A DNA stretch of 64,000 bases from Siminovitchia sediminis (GCF_042680885.1 NZ_JBHUEO010000001.1:12627-76626); one strand, 5' to 3'. Counted from the first letter of the stretch, positions 8,466-17,591 are shown. The notes: generated by a model not told the origin, from the letters alone. A program made the numbers and translations.

Positions 8466-9464
8466 CATGCTTGTAAGATTCACAAATTCATTTTTCTTCG
8501 GAAAGATCAGTGTAAATGTAGATCCTTCACCGGGAACAGATGTAACATGGAGCTGGATCATGAGCCATTCCGCTGCTTTTTTTGCCAAATACAGTCCCAT
8601 TCCGGTTGCAGCCTGGTCAGGACGTACGGCCGATGTGAAGCCTTTGTCAAAAATACGCGGAAGATCCTTCGGGTCTATTCCAATTCCAAAATCATGGACT
8701 TCCACAACAGTATGCCCATGTTTCATGTAGCTCTTTACCAGAATCTCCGAATTTCCGCTGTATTTTACAGCATTGGTCAACAGTTGTCTCATAATAAAAG
8801 CGAGCCATTTATGGTCGCTAAGTACTTCCTCCACTTGAAGGTCAACCCCAAAGCCAATTCCTTTTTGCATGCACCAGGAACGCAATAGTTTGATCTCATG
8901 GGAAATCATTGGCTCAAGTGCTATTTTTTCTGCATGGAGATCATTTTCAATAAATAACATTCTTTTTTGATGGAGCTGTTGATCCAGCAACAGGTGGATT
9001 CTTAGCCATTCATAGGTCAGCCGGGATTTGATGTTTTCGTCTTCTATCCGCTCGATCATTAAATGCAGGGCTGTTAAAGGGGTCTTCACCTCATGAATCC
9101 AGGAAAGCAAATCGTCCCTTTCCTGTTCTAAAGCAAGCCTGTTTTCACCGGCTAAATGGGTGAGCTTCCGTATTTGTGCGGCAAGGCGCTCTTCCACAAT
9201 TTTTTCAAATGGAGTTGCAGCTTCCGGAATTTCTGAAGCGTCCAAATCAGCTTCCCATTCATCCAAATGTTGATAAAAGAAAGTTTCTTTATGGTAACGG
9301 ACTGTTAAAAAGATGAAAAAAATCAGCGCAGATAAAAATACAACATAGACAGCCGAACTGAGCGATATGGCTGGATCCAGGTAAGCAATGAAAAGAAGCA
9401 GGAGCTGCAGGCATACAAACAACAGGATCCAGCTAAGCCGTTCTTTCAGAAATCGCTTGATCAT
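8463..9464 (-). CDS. BceS-type intramembrane-sensing histidine kinase
   Basis: A 333-residue sensor kinase. Two membrane helices lie in the first 60 residues with almost no extracellular loop between them, the hallmark of kinases that sense through a partner ABC transporter. The phosphorylated His is in W-I-H-E-V-K-T-P-L-T-A-L near residue 124. The ATPase domain shows the N box (Q-L-L-T-N-A-V-K-Y), G1 (D-F-G-I-G-I) and G2 (G-M-G-L-Y-L-A-K). The gene overlaps the end of the response regulator by four bases (ATGA). It should report antimicrobial-peptide transport flux and phosphorylate the upstream-encoded regulator. Confidence 0.92.
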   Translation of the reverse strand: MIKRFLKERLSWILLFVCLQLLLLFIAYLDPAISLSSAVYVVFLSALIFFIFLTVRYHKETFFYQHLDEWEADLDASEIPEAATPFEKIVEERLAAQIRKLTHLAGENRLALEQERDDLLSWIHEVKTPLTALHLMIERIEDENIKSRLTYEWLRIHLLLDQQLHQKRMLFIENDLHAEKIALEPMISHEIKLLRSWCMQKGIGFGVDLQVEEVLSDHKWLAFIMRQLLTNAVKYSGNSEILVKSYMKHGHTVVEVHDFGIGIDPKDLPRIFDKGFTSAVRPDQAATGMGLYLAKKAAEWLMIQLHVTSVPGEGSTFTLIFPKKNEFVNLTSM

Positions 9465-10150
9465 GGAAGGGTCACTTCTTTCGCCATGTAGCCTTGCCCT
9501 ACTTTAGTTTCAATCCATTGTCCCAGGCCTATTTTTTCCAGGCTTTTTCTTAAGCGATTGACATTGACGGTCAAAGTATTGTCACTGACAAACCGTTCAT
9601 CATCCCATAAGCTGTTGATCAACTCCGTACGGCTGACAATGGTATTTTTCTTTTCAATCAATAATTTTAAAATAAACATCTCGTTCTTTGTTAACTCGAC
9701 GGTTCCTTTTTCATTGGAGACCGTGTTTTTCGTAAAATCCACAGCTGCACCGTTCCAGTTTTTTATATCAGTTAATTCTGTGCCGTAGTCATATACGCGG
9801 CGGAGAATAGCCTGAACCTTTGCTATGAGGACGTCAAAATGAAAAGGCTTCTGAATAAAGCCATCTGCGCCAAGCTGCATGGACATCACCATATCGGTTG
9901 GATGGTCCCTTGAAGACAGAAAGAGAATCGGGACGTTGGAATGGGAGCGGATCATCCGGCACCAGTGAAAGCCGTCAAATTTCGGCAGTTGTATATCAAT
10001 AATGACCAAATCCGGTTGAATAGAAGCAAACTCCTGGATGACACGGCCAAAGTCTGACACGCCGTAAACATCGTAGGACCACTGTGTAAGCCGTTCTTTT
10101 ATTTCATTAAATAGAGTAGCATCATCTTCAATCAGAAGGATCTTAAACAT
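9461..10150 (-). CDS. BceR-type OmpR-family response regulator
   Basis: A 229-residue response regulator. The receiver domain has the acidic pocket I-E-D-D, the phosphorylated Asp in L-V-I-I-D-I-Q-L-P, and the conserved Lys in F-I-Q-K-P-F. A winged helix DNA-binding domain of OmpR/PhoB type fills the C-terminal 95 residues. It is the first gene of the minus-strand unit RR, HK, ATPase, permease. It is expected to activate the transporter genes through the palindrome near 8458 when cell-wall-active peptides are present. Confidence 0.93.
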   Translation of the reverse strand: MFKILLIEDDATLFNEIKERLTQWSYDVYGVSDFGRVIQEFASIQPDLVIIDIQLPKFDGFHWCRMIRSHSNVPILFLSSRDHPTDMVMSMQLGADGFIQKPFHFDVLIAKVQAILRRVYDYGTELTDIKNWNGAAVDFTKNTVSNEKGTVELTKNEMFILKLLIEKKNTIVSRTELINSLWDDERFVSDNTLTVNVNRLRKSLEKIGLGQWIETKVGQGYMAKEVTLP

Positions 10151-10302
10151 GGGACCACCGCTCTTTTTTCATATATTCTATTTGTTATTGTATCGGAAAA
10201 ACTCTGTTCGTGAAAAGGACCGTTTATTTCGTTTCGGATTTTTGACAACTTGTGCTGAAAGCATCAGAATGAATGAAAGATTGGTATATTGGAGGTTTTA
10301 TT

Positions 10303-10596
10303 ATGGGGCTGCTTGCCGTTCAGCCGTATGTGAAGGTTCTCAGGGAAATTGAAAATATGGACATCACATGCAAGGAAGAAGAGCGGAAAATTCACCTTTA
10401 TCATGACCGCCTTGTTACAAAATACCATGAATTTTTGGCACAGGATATATCAGATATTTCATTTAAGCAAATGGGGGATGCCGGGGGACTCTTATACATC
10501 CATACCAACAGGGGGATATTCTCGTATACTGTACATTCCTCACCCGATTCTTTCATCAAGGCGTTCAGAATGCATATAAAAAAAGATTATTTTTAG
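10303..10596 (+). CDS. Hypothetical protein, 97 residues
   Basis: I do not recognise this protein. The ATG at 10303 has a good GGAGG site eight bases upstream, which is why I prefer it to the in-frame ATG at 10273. The product is soluble-looking, with a charged N-terminal half and a predicted beta-rich second half (L-L-Y-I-H-T-N-R-G-I-F-S-Y-T-V). It ends six bases before the WYL regulator gene, so the two are probably co-transcribed and may act together. Confidence 0.6.
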   Translation: MGLLAVQPYVKVLREIENMDITCKEEERKIHLYHDRLVTKYHEFLAQDISDISFKQMGDAGGLLYIHTNRGIFSYTVHSSPDSFIKAFRMHIKKDYF

Positions 10597-10602
10597 CGGG
10601 GT

Positions 10603-11589
10603 GTGTTTATTGGGGTAAAGGGAAGCCAGCGTTTGCTGGCAGTGATGAACTTGATGATGGAGGAAACCGATGAGTCGAATCAGCTGAGCATGAAAGAAAT
10701 AGCTGAAAAATTGAAGCTGGCGTTATCGGCCGAGTCAGAATTTGATCCACGAGCCATCAAACGGGACTTGGACGCACTGGATAAACAAGGGTTTGAAATT
10801 ATTACAAATAAAACGAACTACGGCAAAGTTTTATACAGTCATCAGCATCGCCTGTTTGAAACATATCAACTGCGTATGCTGGTGGATGCGGTGTTATCGG
10901 CCCGTTTCATCACAGAAAAAGATAAAAAAATATTAATCCGGAAATTGAAGAAATTGACAAGCAAGCATATAGCCAAAACATTGCCGGATCCCTTGATCTT
11001 TAATCCTTCTTCAAACATGGACTATCACTTAATTAAGATCAACATTGACCGGGTGCACGAGGCTATTTCAAACAGCAGGGTACTGGAATACCAATATGGA
11101 AAATATAATGTGGACAAGGAATTTGCCTACAACAGGGACGGTGCTATATACAGAGTGGAGCCATATGCCCTTATATGGCAGAATGATTATTATTATTTAA
11201 TCGGAAAATTTCAGCAAACCAACGAATTTCGACATTATCGCCTGGACCGTATCCGGAATATTCGCGTGACAGAAAAGAAGTTTCGGCGAGAGGATCTGGA
11301 TATTACGAAGTATGTAGATCAGTCTTTTCACATGTTTGCAGGCGAAGAAGCACTGGTGAGGATTCAATTTAAAAAGGAAATGATTAACATCATTATTGAC
11401 AGATTCGGACTCGATGCCGATATCCGAAAATTAGATGATGAACATATTTTGTTGACCACAAAAGCGAAAATCAGTTCCGGGCTGGTCAGTTGGATCATGC
11501 GATGGGGCCACAAAGCAAAAGTTCTTTCGCCCAAATGGCTTGTGGACGAAGTCAAAAAGGAAATTATGCTAATGCAGGAACTCTATTAG
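10603..11589 (+). CDS. WYL-domain transcriptional regulator
   Basis: A 328-residue helix-turn-helix protein with a WYL domain. The N-terminal part (residues 5-70) carries the winged helix with A-I-K-R-D-L-D-A-L near its end. The WYL region follows from about 145 to 225, with Y-R-V-E-P-Y-A-L-I-W-Q-N-D-Y-Y-Y-L-I-G and the R-H-Y-R-L-D-R-I conserved stretch. A WCX extension closes the protein. Such proteins are often ligand-sensing regulators, some of them nucleic-acid-sensing and linked to phage defence. Nothing around this copy points to defence. The start is a GTG at 10603 after a weak CGGGG site. Confidence 0.85.
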   Translation: MFIGVKGSQRLLAVMNLMMEETDESNQLSMKEIAEKLKLALSAESEFDPRAIKRDLDALDKQGFEIITNKTNYGKVLYSHQHRLFETYQLRMLVDAVLSARFITEKDKKILIRKLKKLTSKHIAKTLPDPLIFNPSSNMDYHLIKINIDRVHEAISNSRVLEYQYGKYNVDKEFAYNRDGAIYRVEPYALIWQNDYYYLIGKFQQTNEFRHYRLDRIRNIRVTEKKFRREDLDITKYVDQSFHMFAGEEALVRIQFKKEMINIIIDRFGLDADIRKLDDEHILLTTKAKISSGLVSWIMRWGHKAKVLSPKWLVDEVKKEIMLMQELY

Positions 11590-11603
11590 TTTTTTTCTCT
11601 GAG

Positions 11604-11632
11604 GGTGTACCATTTTTGGTACACCTTTTTTT
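11604..11632 (+). terminator. Rho-independent terminator
   Basis: The perfect eight-base stem GGTGTACC / GGTACACC has a six-base T-rich loop and is followed directly by eight T residues. It ends the WYL regulator transcript. Confidence 0.9.
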
Positions 11633-11671
11633 GTATGATGAGAGATAACAATAGGAGAAGGGGGATTTATT

Positions 11672-12505
11672 TTGTTTAAAAAATCGATTTTGCTGATTTT
11701 TTCCGTAGTTGTTTTGATATTGGGCGGTTGCGGAGCTTCGGAATCATCAAGTGGAGGTGATTCAAGTAAGAGTGATCCTTCAAAGGAGGATAAAAAATTG
11801 CTCTCTGATGAAGAGTTTGAAAAAATGTTCTCTGAACCGAAAAAATATAAAGGGTCCGGCGTTGACTTTTATGCAAGAGTTTTTATAGAGCCTGAGCGTG
11901 ACAGTGATGGGACTTACTTACAGGCGTTTGCGAATAATCATGATGAACGAAATGTCGTGATTATGTCGGAAGACCCCAGCCTTGAGATAGCATCGGAAGA
12001 TATTATTCATGTCAAAGGCGTCATTAAGGATACATTTGAGGGAGAAAATGCCTTTGGAGGCCAAGTAACAGCTCCTGCCATTTTGGCTGAAACGGTTGAG
12101 GTTTCTGATTATCAAACTGCTTTTGCCCCTGCAAAGGAAACAATAGAATTGAATGAAGAGCAAAACCAGCATGGTTATATACTTGAAGTGCAGAAAGTAG
12201 AGCTCGCTGACCAAGAAACACGTGTTTACGTGAAAGTATCCAATGAAATGGACGCAAAAATAAACTTCTACTCATTTGATGCCAAACTGACTGCCGACGG
12301 GAAGCAGCTTGAAGAAGAAATGAACTACGATGCCGGCTATCAGGAGGTTCAGTCTGACATTCTTCCGGGAGTGGAATCAGAAGGGATTATTGTTTTTCCG
12401 GCCATCCCTGAAGAAATGACTGAGTTTACATTATATTTTGAAGGGTCTTCCGAAAATTGGGAATTAACTTTGGAACCTTTTGTATTTGATGTTGTACTAC
12501 CATAA
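11672..12505 (+). CDS. Lipoprotein with C-terminal immunoglobulin-like domain
   Basis: A 277-residue predicted lipoprotein. The signal peptide ends in the lipobox L-G-G-C, with the lipidated Cys near residue 20, followed by a Ser-, Asp- and Lys-rich linker. Residues 40-140 form one region, and the C-terminal half (about 155-277) looks like the all-beta DUF4352/DUF5068-type domain common in Firmicute surface lipoproteins. The start is a TTG at 11672 after an AAGGGGG site. The next gene encodes another lipoprotein 19 bases on, so they are probably one operon. The function is unknown. Confidence 0.75.
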   Translation: MFKKSILLIFSVVVLILGGCGASESSSGGDSSKSDPSKEDKKLLSDEEFEKMFSEPKKYKGSGVDFYARVFIEPERDSDGTYLQAFANNHDERNVVIMSEDPSLEIASEDIIHVKGVIKDTFEGENAFGGQVTAPAILAETVEVSDYQTAFAPAKETIELNEEQNQHGYILEVQKVELADQETRVYVKVSNEMDAKINFYSFDAKLTADGKQLEEEMNYDAGYQEVQSDILPGVESEGIIVFPAIPEEMTEFTLYFEGSSENWELTLEPFVFDVVLP

Positions 12506-12524
12506 ATAAAAGGAGAAGGACCTC

Positions 12525-13157
12525 ATGAAAAAGTTTTGGCTGTTTATGATATTGAGTGTATTTGTGACGATTGCGGCTGCCTGTGGCAATGAGGCAAAAG
12601 GCGAACAGGAACTACAGAAAAAAGAAACTGCGGAAGAAGAAGTGCAGGCGGAACAGGGTGTTGATGTAGATAAAGGTTTAATGAATGTAGAAATAACCCT
12701 TCCAAAAATTTTTTTTGAAGGCGAAGATACAGATACATGGATTGCTCAGGCAAAGGAAAATGGGGTAAAGGAAGTTAAACAGAACGACGACGGTTCTCTC
12801 ACATATAAGATGTCAAAAAAAGAATACAACGAAATGATGAAAGAAGTGGAAAGCAGTACGCTGGAATCCATTGAAGAGATGAAAAACAGTGAGGATTTTC
12901 CTTCTATCCAGGATATTACCCATAACAAAAACTTTTCAGAGTATACTCTCGTAGCTGACCAGGAAGCATACGAAAACAGCTTCGATGGCTTTGCAGCTTT
13001 AGGACTGGGTTTGACCGGAATGTACCACCAGGTTTTTTCAGGAACATCTGCGGAGAAGGTGAAAGTCACCATACATCTGGAAAACGCGGACACCGGTGAA
13101 AAATTTGATACGATTGTATATCCGGATGATTTAGAGGAAGAAGAAAATGCAGAATAA
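12525..13157 (+). CDS. Hypothetical lipoprotein
   Basis: A 210-residue protein with a signal peptide and the lipobox I-A-A-A-C (Cys near residue 20). It is followed by a Glu- and Lys-rich spacer (residues 23-45) and a folded region. I do not recognise the domain. The acidic composition and the short hydrophobic segment near 155-165 are the only other marks. It has an AGGAGAAGG ribosome binding site and follows another lipoprotein gene, so both should be attached to the outer face of the membrane. Confidence 0.7.
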   Translation: MKKFWLFMILSVFVTIAAACGNEAKGEQELQKKETAEEEVQAEQGVDVDKGLMNVEITLPKIFFEGEDTDTWIAQAKENGVKEVKQNDDGSLTYKMSKKEYNEMMKEVESSTLESIEEMKNSEDFPSIQDITHNKNFSEYTLVADQEAYENSFDGFAALGLGLTGMYHQVFSGTSAEKVKVTIHLENADTGEKFDTIVYPDDLEEEENAE

Positions 13158-13181
13158 GAGCAGTATGGCTTGCTCTCCAAT

Positions 13182-13217
13182 AAAAATTTCACAGTCCTGT
13201 GGACTGTGAAATTTTTT
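13182..13217 (+). terminator. Rho-independent terminator
   Basis: The hairpin AAAAATTTCACAGTCC / GGACTGTGAAATTTTTT with a three-base loop closes the two-lipoprotein operon. The A and T runs on both sides allow it to work in either direction. Confidence 0.9.
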
Positions 13218-13468
13218 GTTAAACGTATATTAATCCTGCGGTTTGGGGGGACGCGGCCAACGCCTCCCGGGGGGTTTTTTAGTTTGTACGGCAGGAATTC
13301 GTTCAGATATCCCCGAGTACCGGGTACTTTTGTTTTCTGTAGAAATACAGGATCCAGTTTTGCCTCTGTTCATAAATGGATATAAGAAAGGTGTTGTGCT
13401 TACTACTATCAATAGTAAACCCGCTGTTCATTCGTTCAGCCTGCTCCCTTACGAAAGATCCCAATATA

Positions 13469-13891
13469 TCACTCTTCCGGATACCTCTCTTTCAATGACT
13501 GAATAGAGCTGTTAATAAGTTTTTTCAGTACAGCCACATCAATGTCTGCGAGCTTGTTAATATAAACGCAAGATTTACCGCTTGTATGTTTTCCAAAGCT
13601 CTCCAGTAATTTTTCCTTCGCGGGGTCACATGCGGACAGATACAAGCTGATTTTGGCTTTGCGCGGTGAAAACCCGACGAGCGGGGCATCCCCTTCATGG
13701 CCCGATGCATATTTGTAGTGATAAGAACCAAACCCGATAATACTGTCTCCCCACATTTTTGCTTCGCAGCCGCTTGCCTCTGTAAAAATATCCAGCAGCT
13801 GATAGGCATCTTCCCGCTTTTTTGGACTTTCTACCTGTTCTATAAATTGTATGACACTGTTGTCATTTGGCTTCGTTTTTAATTCGTACAT
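13469..13891 (-). CDS. DUF1801 domain protein
   Basis: A 140-residue protein of the DUF1801 (YdhG/YobT-like) family. The conserved features are the F-x-E-A-S-G-C-E-A-K-M-W-G-D-S-I-I-G-F-G-S region near residues 45-65, the Y-H-Y-K-Y stretch, the F-S-P-R-K-A-K-I-S-L-Y segment, and the C-V-Y-I-N-K-L-A-D-I-D ending. I place the start at 13891 because GGAGG lies eight bases before that ATG. An in-frame ATG at 13915 lacks a comparable site. The family is structurally related to frataxin-like folds, and its cellular role is not established. Confidence 0.85.
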   Translation of the reverse strand: MYELKTKPNDNSVIQFIEQVESPKKREDAYQLLDIFTEASGCEAKMWGDSIIGFGSYHYKYASGHEGDAPLVGFSPRKAKISLYLSACDPAKEKLLESFGKHTSGKSCVYINKLADIDVAVLKKLINSSIQSLKERYPEE

Positions 13892-13985
13892 AGCGCCGGC
13901 CTCCATTTTTTTCATCTTTGCTCTTTCTATTTAGTCTATAATAAGAGAAGTAAGAATTCTATACTAATACTAAAGGAGGGGCCAT

Positions 13986-14177
13986 GTGGATGCGGAGATG
14001 CAATCGGTTTTAAAAAATCAGCAACTGGTGATAAGGATGTCAACCCTTGCAGGAAAAACGGTGAAATGGGTATGGGAACCATTGCTTGAGAATGTAAGAC
14101 ATCCCGCACCTCATCGCTTGTCAAGGGTTGCCGGAGTGTCTAAAAAAAATCCAATGAAGGATTTTTCGGAAGTATGA
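13986..14177 (+). CDS. Doubtful small open reading frame, 63 residues
   Basis: A GTG at 13986 follows a strong AGGAGG site, and an ATG at 13983 in another frame is also possible. The translated product is basic and matches nothing I recognise. Just after its stop, a second short frame and a third give more protein-like fragments before the subtilase start. The stretch 13980-14270 may therefore be a decayed gene rather than a working one. It lies between the DUF1801 gene (divergent) and the subtilase gene. Confidence 0.25.
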   Translation: MDAEMQSVLKNQQLVIRMSTLAGKTVKWVWEPLLENVRHPAPHRLSRVAGVSKKNPMKDFSEV

Positions 14178-14283
14178 GAAGCGTGACCAAGGATGCCGAG
14201 TTAAGGGGCCTGAAATTTGATTGAACTGGATGAAAGCACCAAATATAAGAAGAAGTGGTTGAAATCGGGATAAGGGGGATCTC

Positions 14284-15708
14284 ATGAAAAAGTTCATTGC
14301 GTTTTTAGTTATGTGTATATTTTGCGGCTATTTTTTTCCGGCGGACGCCCGTGCCGAAAGTCCTTTAAACAAGCAGCGTTATTCCATTTTATTTGAGGAT
14401 CATGCTGTTCCCCGCTCTTTTGAGGAACAGGTCAAACGTGCAGGTGGAGAGGTGATATACACCGTTTCGGAAATTGGATTTGCTCAAGTGGAGGCACCAA
14501 GTGAAGTGTTTGGTAAATTAAAAGGGCTTCCCGGTATAAGTGCGGCCAATCCAGCGATAGCCTGGAGCCTTCCGGAGACTCTACAAATCAAAGGCAACAG
14601 CGGATACCCGGAAAACGCCCCGCTTTGGGATTTGCAATGGGATATTCAGCGCATCACGAAAAACGGTGAAAGCTACCAGCTGGGTACAGGCTCTCATGAT
14701 GTTGTAGTCGGCATCATCGACTCGGGAATCGACCGGGACCATCCGGATTTGGCAAAAAACCTTCTCCCCGGTTCGAAAAACTTTGTCCCTGCGGGGGGAT
14801 ATGCCGGAACGGAACCTCAGGAAAAAGGAGATCCGGAAGCGTTTGATGACTTGACCGGACATGGTAGCCATGTGGCAGGAGCCATCGCAGCCAATGGAGA
14901 CATGCTTGGTGTAGCCCCGGATGTCGGCATTCGTTCTTATCGTGTATTTGGCCAAAGCGGCGCAGAATCAGCCTGGATTTTTGATGCCGTAGTAACGGCG
15001 GCAAACGATGGTGTTGATGTCATCTCCATGAGTCTGTCCGGTTATAACATCAAAGGGCAGATCTTTTATACCAACCCGGAGACAGGGAAAAAAGAAAAGC
15101 TTGGAAGTCATATTGCAGATTACAAGGCCTATCAGCGTGCTGTTAAATATGCGGTCAAGAAAGGTGCTCTTGTTGTAGCCGCAGCCGGAAACGAAGGGCT
15201 AAACGCCACGAACAAAAAAGAAGTCCTGGAATATGTAAATTCACAACTCAGCCCATATGGGCTTCATGCAGTTGGAGCAGGGTTTCAAGTTCCAGGAACG
15301 ATTCCGGGCGTTGTTGTTGTTGCCGCTACTGGTCCAAAGGATGTGCTCGCCAGCTATTCCAATTACGGCCCCGGATTTGTGGACATTGCAGCTGTAGGGG
15401 GCGATGGAAGGCTGTATTTGCAATACATGCTGGAAGGCCGCCTGGAAGATTACATGGAAAAGCGTTTATATGAGAAGGAATACAACTTAAGTACCAGCCA
15501 TAACGGCGATCATTATTGGCATGTCGGGACCTCAATGGCTACTCCCAAAGTGGCAGCTGCAGCTGCACTTCTAATTGATCAGTACGGCAAGATGACACCA
15601 TCTGAATTGGAAAAGTTATTATATCAAAAGGCTGTTGATCCGGTAAAAGGCCTGGAGAAAAAGTCTTTTGGAAACGGACATTTAAACGTTTATCAGGCAT
15701 TGCAATAG
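14284..15708 (+). CDS. Secreted subtilisin-like serine peptidase (S8)
   Basis: A 474-residue exported protease. It has a signal peptide ending near A-D-A-R-A (residue 23), an inhibitor-I9-like propeptide (about 30-95), and the catalytic domain. The triad is visible: Asp in I-I-D-S-G-I-D near 147, His in G-H-G-S-H-V-A-G near 198, and Ser in G-T-S-M-A-T-P near 417. The oxyanion-hole Asn is in A-A-G-N-E-G near 304. There is no C-terminal anchor, so it should be released to the medium or stay in the wall. It is a single gene with its own terminator. Confidence 0.93.
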   Translation: MKKFIAFLVMCIFCGYFFPADARAESPLNKQRYSILFEDHAVPRSFEEQVKRAGGEVIYTVSEIGFAQVEAPSEVFGKLKGLPGISAANPAIAWSLPETLQIKGNSGYPENAPLWDLQWDIQRITKNGESYQLGTGSHDVVVGIIDSGIDRDHPDLAKNLLPGSKNFVPAGGYAGTEPQEKGDPEAFDDLTGHGSHVAGAIAANGDMLGVAPDVGIRSYRVFGQSGAESAWIFDAVVTAANDGVDVISMSLSGYNIKGQIFYTNPETGKKEKLGSHIADYKAYQRAVKYAVKKGALVVAAAGNEGLNATNKKEVLEYVNSQLSPYGLHAVGAGFQVPGTIPGVVVVAATGPKDVLASYSNYGPGFVDIAAVGGDGRLYLQYMLEGRLEDYMEKRLYEKEYNLSTSHNGDHYWHVGTSMATPKVAAAAALLIDQYGKMTPSELEKLLYQKAVDPVKGLEKKSFGNGHLNVYQALQ

Positions 15709-15720
15709 AAAGTTTGCCGG

Positions 15721-15756
15721 AAGAAACCACTTTTTTTGGTGTGGTTTCTTTTTTTT
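15721..15756 (+). terminator. Rho-independent terminator
   Basis: The hairpin GAAACCAC / GTGGTTTC has a T-rich loop and is followed by eight T residues just after the subtilase stop. Confidence 0.9.
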
Positions 15757-15874
15757 GCTAAATTTATAGGAAATAAATCCTGTAATCCAATTGTCATATT
15801 TCCTCTATAAATGTAAAATTAAGAGACTGATAGTAAATTTTTACTGTATTGCCGAAAAATATAAAAGAGGAAGT

Positions 15875-17332
15875 ATGAGAGAAGTGGTCAAATGGAAAAC
15901 GCCGGCTGGGTGGATCATCTTTATCATAGGGTTTTTCCTAGTGATAGGAGGGATTGGCCAGTTTGTAAGTGCCTCGATCAAAACAAAAGGCCAGGAAGAC
16001 AGTCAAATAAATGAACAAGATGTAACTATCGTTCCTATTGATTCTCATATCAGTAAGAGAATCACAACCAAGCAAGGGGAACAATATACATATGTTATTG
16101 AGAGCCCTGAGTTAGCCGGCGAAGAAACTAACCGGTCCATCAATCTATGGATAACAGAGCAGATCGAAACATTTCTAACAGATGTCAGGGAAACTCCATC
16201 GGAAATAGCGGGACATTCCGAACTTCATTTGAAGATGGAAGTTCTTCCAAATACAGAAACGTATTACACTTTGGTATTTAAAATCTACACCGACTTTGGT
16301 GGGGAAACTGGCCGTCACTTCGTGAAAGCTTTTAATATAGACATAGAGAAAGACCAGTTTTTGACTATCGGAGAAATGTTTGATCTGGCAGGAAAGGGTG
16401 AACATTTTGAAACAGCTGTTTTGGATGAGCTCCATCAGAATCAAGAGATTCAGGAAGCTGTAAATGTTGAAGCCTTAAAGCAATGGATTCTGGAGCCGGA
16501 AAGCTGGGAATGGTCTTTAGACCTGGAAGAATTTACGTTATACATAGACGAAGCAGACCTTTTTTCCGGATTTGCGCAAGTAATAGAGGTACGTGTTCCT
16601 ATTGAAAAACTCTATTTTATTCTCCACGAAGAGATGGAATCTTTTTTGGATATGCCCTATGAGCAAAAGCAGGAAATGGCAAACATCATTCAACTGGAAC
16701 AAATGAAACGGAACCCGGAGGGGAAGTATGTGGCCCTTACTTTTGATGACGGGCCAAAACCTGAAGTCACTCCCGGAATATTGGAAACGTTAAAGAAGCA
16801 TCAAGCGAAAGCTACCTTTTTTATGCTTGGAAAGCAAGTAAACAACCATCCGGAGCTTGCCAGAAAAGTAGTCGAAGAGGGGCATGAAATTGGGAATCAC
16901 TCCAAAAGTCACCCGAATTTAGCTAAATTAGGTCCAAGCCAAATTAAGGCGGAAATGGAGTACACGAAAAAAAAGATAGAAGAGGCTACAGGTGTAACGC
17001 CATATTTGATCCGGCCACCATATGGAGCCTACAATGATTATCTTATTCAATATGCCAAAGATCATGGCAGTCCGGTCATTTTATGGTCTGTAGATTCCTT
17101 AGATTGGAAGATTCGCAATGCCTGGTCTGTGAAGTATAAAATCGAAAACGGAATATCTCCTGGAGGGATCGTTCTTATGCATGATATCCATTCGACGACC
17201 GCCGACGCGCTTCCGCATCTGTTATCTCAACTGGCAAAAGAAGGATATCAATTTGTTACAGTTTCTCAATTACTCCAGTGGCAAGAGCAGACGGGGACAG
17301 GACCTCATTTTGGCATAGTAAAAAGCAGGTAA
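15875..17332 (+). CDS. PdaC-like polysaccharide (peptidoglycan) deacetylase
   Basis: A 485-residue membrane-anchored deacetylase. One membrane segment lies at residues 12-33. A DUF4163/DUF3298-like (PdaC/RsiV) extracellular domain fills about 60-270, and a NodB deacetylase domain fills 285-465. The NodB motifs are T-F-D-D-G-P (metal Asp), H-S-K-S-H-P (metal His pair), R-P-P-Y-G-A-Y, and L-M-H-D-I-H near the end. This architecture matches Bacillus subtilis PdaC, which deacetylates N-acetylmuramic acid in peptidoglycan. I start it at the ATG at 15875 (AGAGGA just upstream); the upstream TTG at 15791 has no ribosome binding site. Confidence 0.88.
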   Translation: MREVVKWKTPAGWIIFIIGFFLVIGGIGQFVSASIKTKGQEDSQINEQDVTIVPIDSHISKRITTKQGEQYTYVIESPELAGEETNRSINLWITEQIETFLTDVRETPSEIAGHSELHLKMEVLPNTETYYTLVFKIYTDFGGETGRHFVKAFNIDIEKDQFLTIGEMFDLAGKGEHFETAVLDELHQNQEIQEAVNVEALKQWILEPESWEWSLDLEEFTLYIDEADLFSGFAQVIEVRVPIEKLYFILHEEMESFLDMPYEQKQEMANIIQLEQMKRNPEGKYVALTFDDGPKPEVTPGILETLKKHQAKATFFMLGKQVNNHPELARKVVEEGHEIGNHSKSHPNLAKLGPSQIKAEMEYTKKKIEEATGVTPYLIRPPYGAYNDYLIQYAKDHGSPVILWSVDSLDWKIRNAWSVKYKIENGISPGGIVLMHDIHSTTADALPHLLSQLAKEGYQFVTVSQLLQWQEQTGTGPHFGIVKSR

Positions 17333-17338
17333 TCTTGA

Positions 17339-17364
17339 CAGGGCAGCATATGCTGCTCTTTTTT
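17339..17364 (+). terminator. Rho-independent terminator
   Basis: The perfect palindrome GCAGCATATGCTGC is extended by partly paired G and C residues and followed by six T residues. It ends the deacetylase transcript and isolates the following five-gene operon. Confidence 0.85.
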
Positions 17365-17442
17365 GTTTTAAAATAGTAAATAGTTGGAAGTTTGTAGATT
17401 TGGAGTGTAAATGTTTCGTAAACATTGCCGATTCCACAACTT

Positions 17443-17472
17443 TTGAACTAGGTTAACTTTCTGGTTTATGGT
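17443..17472 (+). promoter_or_regulatory. Candidate promoter of the AAA+ operon
   Basis: TTGAAC and TATGGT are separated by 18 bases, about 120 bases before the first gene of the operon. This is a moderate sigma-A-like match. The same stretch also contains GGTTAA ... GGTATA with a sigma-B-like layout, so the sigma factor is uncertain. Twenty bases upstream is the palindrome AATGTTT-CGT-AAACATT (17410-17426), a possible operator. Confidence 0.35.
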
Positions 17473-17591
17473 ATATTTATCCCATACAGTCTAACTTTCC
17501 CACTCCCGGCAAAGGTCCAAGCTTATTTTTTTATGGATCGGTGATGCAATCATTACATTTTTAAGCTGTGAAGAGGCAAGGAGGTGAGAAC

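Noticed and set aside
10603..11589. WYL regulator as the marker of a defence island
   Set aside because: Its neighbours are ordinary lipoproteins and a two-component transporter module; no nuclease, toxin or known defence gene is close.
13243..13506. Plus-strand frame of 87 residues overlapping the DUF1801 gene
   Set aside because: It overlaps the well-supported minus-strand DUF1801 gene, has no ribosome binding site, and its composition looks like a shadow frame.
17410..17472. Sigma-B-type promoter (GGTTAA ... GGTATA) before the AAA+ operon
   Set aside because: The match to the -10 part is poor and a sigma-A-like pair fits equally well, so stress control cannot be claimed.
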